NCBI RefSeq assembly: GCF_000143415.4
Contig: NW_003314278.1
Location: 1,503,543-1,567,542 of the forward strand
Reading direction: 5' to 3'
From: Selaginella moellendorffii
Lineage: Eukaryota > Streptophyta > Lycopodiopsida > Selaginellales > Selaginellaceae
Length of the DNA: 64,000 nucleotides
Shown: positions 56,773-64,000 of the stretch, piece by piece
How the letters are laid out: each line of letters begins with the position of its first letter
How positions within the stretch are numbered: position 1 is the first letter of the stretch
The notes under the pieces: generated by a model
What the model was told of the DNA's origin: nothing
Database searches by the model: none
Seen by the model: the letters and a program-made list of their open reading frames with translations, nothing else
Translations under genes and position numbers: made by a program

Positions 56773-57140
56773 ATGGCATCTTTCTTGTCTCCAGTGGTGT
56801 CTTCTTTTCTTGTGTCCTGCCTGTTTGTCACTGTGGGTTTGATCATCTAGTATGGGTCTAGAGTGGCGAGTGGTAATTTCATCCTCTTGAGCAGCACTGA
56901 CTTCGCCTCCCACAATCCACATCCAAGGCTTTCGCGGGAATGTGGTGATGGCAGATCAAAGAGCACTAGTAGCTCCTTCCAAGGTCTTCAACTGTTCCTT
57001 CCAATACTAGCCACAATATTCCATACCCGAATCCTGTGAGTACGAGGAACCACACGTATGATTTCGTGCTCGTTCCGCAACGGAACCGCTGGTGAAGCCC
57101 ACGTCGTCCTCTCGCTGGTTGATATCATCCAGCAGTACCA
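56773..57140 (+). pseudogene. Dead copy of the secreted PEBP-like gene
   Basis: Near-identical to 60542-61085 but broken: an in-frame TAG shortly after the signal peptide, small indels, and loss of the part from SKVYPYINYW across the intron to EPYVAPS. Similarity ends at the words ending in catccagcagtaccat near 57142, after which unrelated PPR-like DNA begins. Confidence 0.88.
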
Positions 57141-57142
57141 TT

Positions 57143-57420
57143 GATTTGATCAAATGCAAGCTTGGCGGCGTACACATTCCCGTTCCGGGCATAGACCGAG
57201 AAAAGAATCGCCCACGAAAAAGAGTCTTTGTTCTGGATTCCATCGAAAATCTCCCGTGCCAGCTCTGCCTTGTTCTACACAAACACATCGTCTGGATCCA
57301 CCAGAGCCATCATCCTTGAATGGACATCACGCAGTGCTGGAACTGTCTTGCGAGATCTAATCAGCTGCAAACACTCCGCCCTTCCATCCATAATTTCTCT
57401 TCAAAGAAAATCACATCATG
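57143..57420 (-). pseudogene. PPR gene fragment
   Basis: The minus strand encodes pieces such as KTVPALRDVHSRMMALVDPDDVFV, then a stop, then LAREIFDGIQNKDSFSWAILFSVYARNGN, the usual layout of a PPR N-terminal region. Stops and lack of both ends make it a remnant. It is not from the same part of the PPR gene as copies A and B. Confidence 0.65.
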
Positions 57421-57779
57421 GAATGCTATGCGAACTTATAGATATAGGCAGAAGCTACAACGTTGAGATGAAGCTCACTGGAAAAAAGTCCATGCAATTG
57501 AGAAGCTTACAAGAGGCAAGCAAGAAAGTGTTTCGTTTCTCTATCTGAACCAGGAACTAAAGCAGATGCCCAAACATCCTTTGTTGCCGGGTATACATGT
57601 ATAAGCTCGCCCGATTCCTTCGTTACTTGTAAAGTGGATTGAAAAGGATTATGCAATGCTGTTCGTTGGAACCTCTACACTCAAAGCACAACAACGCGGA
57701 TAATTAACCAGAGAGTTCTTACTGTAAGCTTTTTCAAGGATTTGCTACAAGCATGCCTGAATCATCAACTTCTCTTTTG
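57421..57779. other. Intergenic, no feature seen
   Basis: No open frame or repeat of note between the PPR fragment and the lipid-transfer gene. Confidence 0.5.
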
Positions 57780-58215
57780 TCATGGAAAAGTGTAGCCTGC
57801 AACGACATTGAACAAAAGGTCAGTTCTTTTATCACCAGCAGCAGAAAGGCAAAATGAAAGTGAGAGAGTACTAACTTCCGCACTGATAGTTGTGAGGTAG
57901 CTCCCAGTTGCACTGCTTTGCGATTTTAAGAGCGGTGTTGAGCAGATGCTCAGTGATCATTTTGGTGACATCTTTGGTGATCTTGGAACAGAGGCAGTCG
58001 AGCTGGGCGCTCCTCACGAACTTGCAGCACTTGGATGACGGTTTGGTTCCAATGAGCACGGCAGTCATGCAATTCCCGGCGAGGCCATTCACTTGGCTAT
58101 CGCAGTCGAGAGTCGCGTCATCGTCGGCAGCAACCTGGATCAGGAACAGAGAGATCAAGAGCAGGAAAACTCCAGAGCACAGGACAAGAGTCGCCCGGGG
58201 CTTGATCGTCTCCAT
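57780..58215 (-). CDS. Lipid-transfer protein (8-cysteine motif), second gene
   Basis: Two exons (58215-57876 and 57796-57780) encode 118 residues. Start chosen at METIKPRATLVLC: the open frame upstream (to 58362) lacks a signal peptide in its first part, while this start gives one (LVLCSGVFLLLISLFLIQVAA, cleavage near residue 30). Eight Cys in order: LDCDS, GNCM, KCCK, DCLC, KQCN, YQCGS. Reading through the last donor would end in CGS; splicing with GTTAGT and a TTGCAG acceptor adds SYTFP, more typical of the family. Divergent in sequence from the LTP gene at 23.7 kb but with the same tiny final exon. Predicted secreted lipid carrier. Confidence 0.85.
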
Positions 58216-58700
58216 TTGTGCTGCTCCCGCGCCGGAGGACGAAGGAGAGACACTCGACACTGGGGAGCGATCTAGCAACGAACTCGAGAGAAGAGCAGCA
58301 TTTATCTGTGATCGGTTTCCATTGAAAGGAGTTTTTTTTTCGGATGGGTGGGCTGAGCACAAATCTGGTGCTGCACAGCACGTTTATTCCTAGAAAGCAA
58401 CCTTTATATATTTTCTTAAACAGAAGTGCTGATTATTTTCGGTATTGAAATAAGCGAAATAGTGGTCTACTCCAAGTATCTTTTCTTTCTTTGAACTTAC
58501 CTTAATTGCATACGGGTAAAGCCTTCATTCCACTCTACAAACACAAGAACCTCTCACGGAGGAGCTGCGGAACCTTGGGAGTAAATCAACTCGCGAACAC
58601 TGATCTATCAGTCTCATGCCTCACAGTGGGATAGATAGATAGCTCAAGCACTCATGAAACAGAACAACAAAAAGGCTTGCCTCGAATATAAATAACCAAA
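58216..58700. other. Intergenic, no feature seen
   Basis: Promoter side of the lipid-transfer gene; no coding or repeat signal recognised. Confidence 0.5.
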
Positions 58701-58709
58701 ATAAAAGGA

Positions 58710-59016
58710 GAAAAGATGGCATCGCCTGGAACGAGATGATTCAGGCGTATGCCCGGTTTGGGCATCTTGGCCGGGAGATGATGGATCTTCGCCCGGGGCG
58801 CACCGACGACGCCTCGCGCATCGACGACGCCTCGCGCATCGCGATGATCCAGGGCGCCGGGAAGCTGGGCAGGATCCGCGACGGAGACGATCTTCGCCAG
58901 CGTCACACTCGATCGCGTCGCTTACAACGCGCTCCTCACGCTATGCCCGTGCTGGGTTCGTCGACGCCACTAGGAAGATCTTCCACACTCTGGACGACGA
59001 GGAACGAGATTTTTTA
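58710..59016 (+). pseudogene. PPR gene fragment with 18-bp tandem duplication
   Basis: The plus strand reads DGIAWNEMIQAYARFGHLG and later (other frame) DRVAYNALLT, both typical PPR helices. The GC-rich middle has gacgacgcctcgcgcatc twice in tandem (58806-58841). No start, no repeats before or after; it is a remnant unrelated in sequence to copies A and B. Confidence 0.55.
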
Positions 59017-59089
59017 AGAGAATAATCTAGCTTTTTAATTCGTGTTCCTTTGCTCTCTCTTTCTTTTTATTTTATTGTAGAATTTGTTC

Positions 59090-60480
59090 TATTTTTTAAA
59101 AGAAAAAATAATTTGGGCGGTTTACAGCTTCAGTGCTCTAAGTTGTATACATATACCTCGCAAAAGCACATTTGTGTAAGCTTCGCAATAGGACGTGAGG
59201 AAAAAACATCCTCTCCAACACCACCATCACACTGAAACTTGCAAGCTCCAAGATGAGCTCCCCAAGCAACCGGACATCCTGGCAAAAAGCTTATAACCTG
59301 TCGGGCCTCTGTCAGCTGGCCAGTTCTCCCCAACATATCCACAACACAGCTATAGCGCTCCCTGGCATGGATCTATCCCATAGTCAATTGTTGCATGCTC
59401 AACAAACACTCAAGAGCTTGATCTATCCATCCCAAATGGCTGCAAGCGACCAACAAGGTCATGAAACTTAGCCCAGAGAGAAAAGGAAAAACGCTATCGC
59501 AAAGAGAAGGAGGCCTAATTCTTTCTGACGCTGCCCATCGCTCACCCTTTCGATCGCTAGTTTGGCCTCACTCCTTCCACTGCCATTTCTTGGAAAACTT
59601 GATTTGACACCATCTCTGGTGGGAATGAGCTATGGTCAAACACGTCCACGAGATCATGTCTCTGGCCTTCATACGCTGGAACACCTCTATTACTTTGGAT
59701 CGATCTACTCGTCATGGACAGCATTGATCCAAGCTTTCGTGGACAATCTCAAGGAAGCATATTCCAGAGAGGAACTTGGTAGCTTGGAACTGTCTAATGG
59801 TAGTCCTGTTACGAAAAAAGCGCCAAGGGTGTGTTCGATCGAATGCCTGCTTGGGACTCAATAAGCTGCTCAACCGTGCTCGTTTGCAGCTCTCACTATT
59901 TGGATGGATCGGAGTCACTGTTTGAGAGAAGACGGGGAGAAGACACTGAGCTCCTGGAATGCAATCTTATCCATGCATTCTGGGCAGGGGGTCCCGTCCA
60001 GTGGAATCGACTCGAAGGCTTCCTTGGCTTTGAACACGTCAGATGCTTATCATCGCACTAAAGGTGACGAGAATTTTCATGAGTGAAAATGTAGAGAATC
60101 TCCAAAGTGACCGCTTTGAGCATATGCTGTACCCATCACATTCGATGTTACCACTAGTGGCTGGAACTTGGTCAAATAATCGTTTTGTTTCCTCAACACG
60201 ATAAAAACCGTAAAAGAGACAAGGTCCATCTTCGAAAACAGTGTTCTTGCTGTATTCTCCTTGGGCATAGACTTCAAGCATTGTGTTCCAAGTGATCACG
60301 CTCTTCGATGCTTCTGAAAAAGGCTCTTTCATCATCCATACTGATGGAATTACAAGAGATGAGATTCCATCTTGGCGAAAATATCTGATGCCTCTTTGTG
60401 AAGCTATAATGGTAAAACACAATTATTTTTCCTTTGCCCAATTCGAGAACATAATTTGGTCCTTTATTAGAAATCTGGTA
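59090..60480. pseudogene. PPR pseudogene, copy B, with internal inversion
   Basis: Second degenerate copy of the PPR gene at 6967-8874. 59090-59700 and about 60000-60420 run on minus like copy A, but 59705-59985 runs on plus (SSWTALIQAFVDN..., VFDRMPAWDSISCSTVL, DGSESLFERRRGED). It also has an insertion of about 90 bp at 59470-59560. It shares with copy A the deletion after LKEA and the FERRRGED change. A functional-looking PEBP gene follows directly. Confidence 0.85.
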
Positions 60481-60541
60481 TGAATTTAGATTACGACATT
60501 GTATAAATTGATGGACGATTCATCCTTCACAACAAATTCCA

Positions 60542-61124
60542 ATGGCATCTTTCTCGTCTCCAGTGGTGTCCTCTCTTCTTGTGTGCTGCCTGTTTGCACA
60601 AGCTACTGTGGGTTTGCTCATCCAGTATGGGTCTACCACAGTGGCGAGTGGTAATTTCATCCCCTTGAGCAGCACTGACTCGCCTCCCACAATCGACATC
60701 CAAGGCTTTCGCGGGAATGGCACTGCTCGTCTCCTCTCGGTGGTGATGGCGGATCAAAGAGCACTAATAGCTCCTTCCAAGGTCTATCCTTACATCAACT
60801 ATTGGATTGCAAACATTCCTGCCGGTACCTCTGGTAAGTTCTTGACGTTCATCTATGATCTATATTGATCTGGTTTTCACAGGACCTGTGACGGCCAGCA
60901 TTCTCGAGCCTTACGTTGCTCCTTCCAATACCAGCCACAACATTCCATACCCGAATCCTTTGAGTACGAGGAACCACACGTATGATTTCGTGCTCGTCCC
61001 GCAAAGGAACCCGCTGGTGAAGCCCATGGACAGCCGTCTCGTCCTCTCGCTGGCTGATATCATCCAGCAGTACCATTGTGGAAGCCCTCTGGAGACTCTT
61101 TCGTTCACCACCTCTCTCCACTAG
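60542..61124 (+). CDS. Secreted PEBP-like protein
   Basis: Two exons (60542-60833, 60883-61124) encode 177 residues. Residues 1-23 form a signal peptide (VVSSLLVCCLFAQATVG). The rest resembles the phosphatidylethanolamine-binding protein fold: LIQYGSTTVASGNFIPL, a strand LLSVVMADQRAL where PEBPs have the DPDxP site, INYWIANIPAG like hWivvNIPG, ILEPYVAPS like the YxpPxPP strand, and NHTYDFVLVPQRN like the HRYvFlLfkQ strand. Ligand-site residues (DPDxP, GxHR) are changed, so lipid or phosphate binding is doubtful. Unlike plant FT/TFL1/MFT proteins it has a signal peptide and only one intron. Two NxS/T sites are present. A dead copy lies 3.7 kb upstream. Confidence 0.65.
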
Positions 61125-61129
61125 AAGTA

Positions 61130-61520
61130 AAAAGCTTATATGAATGAATTGTATGGAAGTCGATCGCACCATATCGCTGCACGACGAGAAAATAGCTTAG
61201 CACAAACATCCTCGCCTTTAAACTCGAGAAATCAGCTTGTTTGTGGTCCATGAGATCCCCAATCTTGCTTGTAAACGCTCCATTGGCAAGCTTATAGAGG
61301 TTGAGGTAGTCTTGTTTCTTCGAAGTTCTGTGATATAATCAGTTTCTTATAGAAAATTTCATTCTCTCGCGGCCACAAAAAAGCTCTGCTGGTCGTCGGA
61401 TGTTGAGACCTCAGTGTGAAAAATGCCACGTTCAATGCTATCCCTTGCGTTCGTTTTCAATGTTTCCGCACACGCCAACTTTTCAGACAGCGGTCAAACA
61501 AAAATTTCGAAGTTCCAAGC
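61130..61520. other. Intergenic, no feature seen
   Basis: Between the PEBP-like gene and the stop of the converging PPR gene; likely 3' UTRs of both. Confidence 0.5.
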
Positions 61521-61522
61521 CA

Positions 61523-63130
61523 CTAACTTCCATAGTAGCGATACACATATGGCGACGCCACCCCTGGATCCAAACTCGACGCAGCCTCCGCCACCCTTTG
61601 CCCCCGATGGGCATCTCCCTGCGTCTTGCAAGCGCCCAGCAAAGTTACCCACGAAACAAAGTCGGCCTTGAACGGCATCCCCCGGATCACCTCCTCGGCG
61701 AGCTCCAATTGCCCGAGCCTTCCCAGCATATCAATCACACACCGGTAGTGCTCCAACGTAACCCCGACGTTGTAGTCGCCATGCAAGGCCACGAAGAAGT
61801 CCCGGCCGCTGTACAAGAGCCCCGCGTGGCTGCATGCCGTCAAGATGGAGAGGAACGCCACGGCATCCGGCTGCATCCCCTCGAGCCCAAACTCTCGAAA
61901 CAGCTCCAGCGCCGCGCCGCCATGGCCATTCCGTGCGTGGGCGACGATCACCGCCGTCCAGGCCGTCACGTCCCTGCGCTGGATCCCCTGGAACGCCTCC
62001 ATGGCCAGCTCCACGCAGCCGAGGTTGCCATACATGTTTACCAGCGCCGTGAGAACGAGGAGGTGCGTGGTAAGATCAAGTCTCGTCCCAGCGCGTATCG
62101 CAGCGTGGATGGTTTTGCCGCGCTCCAAGGATCGCACGGCGGTGCAAGCGTCCAGCACCGCGATGAGGGTGATGGAGTCCGGGGCCTCGCCGTAGAGATC
62201 CATGATCCGGAAAAGATGGATGCCTTCCTCGCCATCCCCAGACTGGGCATATGCCGCGATCATCGTGTTCCAGGAGATCAAGTCGCGCTCGCGCATTGTG
62301 TCGAAGATCTCCCTTGCGGCGGCGACGCGCTGGAGCTTGGTACCGTAGAGGTTGATGAGCGCGTTTTCTACCTTGAGCGGCGATCTCACCTTGGTATTGA
62401 TGAAGCTCGAGTGGATGAATTGCCCGTTTTCCAGATCCGAGCACGCCTCGATCACACTCAGGAATGTGATGTCGTCGGGACGCACGGGGCTCGCGATCAA
62501 TCTCTTGAAAAGCGTGAGGGCTTCCTCGCTGCCATGCTTCGCATGAGCATAGGCCGCGATCATGGTGTTCCACGAAGCCGCGTCGCGGGTGGGCATATTC
62601 TCAAACAAGCCTCTCGCTACCAAAATATGCCCATTCTGGGCATATGCTGTGACCAGCGAGTTCCACGAAATGACATCTTTTTGCGGCATCTTGTCAAACA
62701 TTTCCTTCGCCTCGCACAACATCCCTCTCTCTGAATACGCCGCCAAGAGTGTGTTCCACGACACCACATTCTTCCTCGGCATCTCCCCAAACACCCGCCT
62801 CGCCTCGTCAAAATGCCCATTCTGGGTATATGCAGCGATCATGGTGTTCCACGAGAAAACATTCGGTTGGAGAATGCCCTCGAAGACCCTCCGCGCGTCA
62901 TCGATGCTCCCGCACTTCCCATACATGTTGATCAAGTGATTTCCAAGGAAAGTATTGCACCGATCCTGCCCGGCAGTCGCCAAATGCCGGTGGATTCTCC
63001 TGCCTCCTTCCAGCGACGAGGAGCGTCCCAGGCGCTGGAGCAGTGACGAGTAGATCAAACAATCGGCCTCGGCATTGTCGGGAGGGAGGCGTAGAACATC
63101 GTCGACGCTCCTGGCTAAGTCCATTCCCAC
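61523..63130 (-). CDS. PPR protein, PLS type, short E end
   Basis: Intronless, 535 residues from MGMDLARSVDD (MDLARS, two codons later, is an alternative start). It begins with the usual N-terminal block YSSLLQRLGRSSSLEGGRRIHRHL and FLGNHLINMYGKCGSIDDARRVFE, then repeats of the type NVVSWNTLLAAYSERGMLCEAKEMF, then L1-like blocks with GKTIHAAIRAGTRLDL. The E motif begins (VSWVTLLGACKTQGDAHRGQRVAEAASSLDP) but ends at YVYRYYGS before completion, so it lacks E+ and DYW. Expected in mitochondria or plastids as an RNA-binding factor. No obvious targeting peptide. Confidence 0.9.
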   Translation of the reverse strand: MGMDLARSVDDVLRLPPDNAEADCLIYSSLLQRLGRSSSLEGGRRIHRHLATAGQDRCNTFLGNHLINMYGKCGSIDDARRVFEGILQPNVFSWNTMIAAYTQNGHFDEARRVFGEMPRKNVVSWNTLLAAYSERGMLCEAKEMFDKMPQKDVISWNSLVTAYAQNGHILVARGLFENMPTRDAASWNTMIAAYAHAKHGSEEALTLFKRLIASPVRPDDITFLSVIEACSDLENGQFIHSSFINTKVRSPLKVENALINLYGTKLQRVAAAREIFDTMRERDLISWNTMIAAYAQSGDGEEGIHLFRIMDLYGEAPDSITLIAVLDACTAVRSLERGKTIHAAIRAGTRLDLTTHLLVLTALVNMYGNLGCVELAMEAFQGIQRRDVTAWTAVIVAHARNGHGGAALELFREFGLEGMQPDAVAFLSILTACSHAGLLYSGRDFFVALHGDYNVGVTLEHYRCVIDMLGRLGQLELAEEVIRGMPFKADFVSWVTLLGACKTQGDAHRGQRVAEAASSLDPGVASPYVYRYYGS

Positions 63131-63254
63131 TTGTTAGTTCCAAGGTTTGAAAATCCATCTCCAAAACTATGCCCACGTTGACCAAGTTTAATCCCATTTG
63201 GTCAACGGCTCAATTAGTGTAGTTCCATTGACCAAGGAAAAAAAGGAAACCAAG

Positions 63255-63262
63255 AACCCTAG
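63255..63262. promoter_or_regulatory. Telo-box-like motif upstream of PPR gene
   Basis: AACCCTAG about 125 bp upstream of the PPR start on the minus strand. Weak on its own; noted because similar motifs precede several genes in this window. Confidence 0.25.
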
Positions 63263-63678
63263 ATTTCATGTAGTTATCGTACGAACGCACAGGGAGAAAA
63301 TAGCTAGCTATAGTTTGTTCCACCAATTGTGGTGCAAAGGTAGAATTGCCTGTTCCTATCGTCATCCAAATTCCATTGAAGCTATTATCAACCATGCATT
63401 GGCTACTTGTACAGAGAAATTTTGTGGCCCATTCCTCCACTCACGAATCGCGGCCATGGCCAAATCTGTCCCAAGGACAGGTACTTTGGCAAGGACACCC
63501 TGCCCTTACACGCCCATTTCTCTTTCTCTAGCTCCCCTAGCGCGAGAATAAGCGAGGGGTGAGCACGAGCGTGCACGGCTATGGCGACCGGCCAGTACTT
63601 CCCTGCCGCGCCTCCGCAATGCTTGGAGGCCGTGGGAATGCCGGCGGCCGAGATCTTCGTTCTTGAGAGACAGATAGA

Positions 63679-64000
63679 TTGATCGATCGGGCAGTGGGAG
63701 GGGAAAATTTCGGCCTTGCGAGGATGATCAGCTCAAGCATGAATGTGGTGATGACGGTCTTGGGATTCGCGGTGAGCGCGACGTTCATCGTCTTCGTTTG
63801 CGCGCGGCTGCTGTGGCGGCGGCGGAGGCGGCGCGGGGCAGCGGCGCCGGGATTTCAAGTAGCTTCGGTAAGATTATCTCGATTTGGCCTTGGATTTCTG
63901 GGAAGTAGCGAGCGCATAGTTTCATGCAAGAGCTAAAATAGTTCTTTGTTTGGTTTCTTTCGTTCTTTTCTTCCTTTGCTTGGTGGTGCTTTAGCTCAAA
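63679..64000 (+). CDS. First exon of a single-pass membrane protein, cut by window end
   Basis: From the ATG at 63679 (or 63724, MISSSMNVVM) the frame encodes a hydrophobic segment VVMTVLGFAVSATFIVFVCARLLW followed directly by RRRRRR, i.e. a type III or signal-anchor segment with an Arg-rich cytosolic stop. A GTAAGA donor after codon VAS (63867) ends the exon; the rest lies outside. RING-H2 ligases of the ATL type often start this way, but no RING is visible, so the family is not assigned. Confidence 0.5.

Noticed and set aside
61400-62734. 444-codon plus-strand frame
   Set aside because: Antisense shadow of the PPR gene at 61523-63130; its repeat-like look mirrors the PPR repeats.
1-64000. 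tRNA, rRNA, CRISPR or LTR retrotransposon
   Set aside because: I looked for cloverleaf-type A/B boxes, rRNA words, regular spacer arrays and reverse-transcriptase motifs and saw none convincing; a dedicated search such as tRNAscan-SE or an LTR finder would be decisive.

Overview
This is a nuclear segment of a land plant. It has spliceosomal genes with very short introns (mostly 50-100 bp), many PPR genes, plant-only families (PIP aquaporin, U-box/ARM ligase, FLZ zinc finger, S40/DUF584, 8-cysteine lipid-transfer proteins, plastid FAD oxidoreductase) and an intraflagellar-transport gene (IFT54). An IFT gene next to so many PPR genes points to a plant with motile sperm. Together with the compact introns this fits a lycophyte such as Selaginella (inference). 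There is no bacterial-style operon, CRISPR array or phage.

Layout. 1-2300 is AT-rich and gene-poor, with a degenerate tandem repeat. 2.4-8.9 kb holds a ZIFL-type MFS transporter, an intronless U-box E3 ligase and a 5'-truncated PPR gene. 8.9-23 kb is a repeat-rich island: pieces of an unrecognised gene family, a minisatellite, a 1.2-kb imperfect palindrome, a dead trihelix-domain gene, an assembly gap and about 4 kb of very AT-rich DNA. 23-50 kb is dense and conserved: a lipid-transfer protein, FLZ protein, POLD2, S40 protein, PPR, NTMC2T6, group D MAPKK, an eEF1A-type lysine methyltransferase, a frameshifted PPR, an EMB8-like hydrolase, an atypical alpha/beta hydrolase, IFT54, DPH3 and a PIP2 aquaporin. 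50-52.8 kb is AT-rich with a small GC-rich island. 52.8-64 kb holds a 16-exon plastid FAD oxidoreductase, a duplicated cassette (PPR pseudogene plus a secreted PEBP-like gene, one copy dead and one alive), a second lipid-transfer protein, PPR scraps, an intact PPR gene and the first exon of a gene leaving the window.

Genes that belong together. DPH3 (diphthamide on eEF2) and the eEF1A lysine methyltransferase both modify translation elongation factors, and both have telo-box-like motifs beside the ATG. DPH3 and IFT54 are head to head with only 59 bp between start codons. The MAPKK and the methyltransferase are also divergent. NTMC2T6 converges on the MAPKK, and EMB8 on the second hydrolase, with about 100 bp between stop codons.

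I found no convincing new multi-gene system. The most unusual items are the small secreted PEBP-like protein inside a duplicated and rearranged PPR cassette, an alpha/beta hydrolase without its usual nucleophile and catalytic histidine, the palindrome, the scattered unknown gene family, and several GC-AG introns deduced from protein conservation. All exon coordinates were read by eye from splice signals and reading frame, without transcript support.
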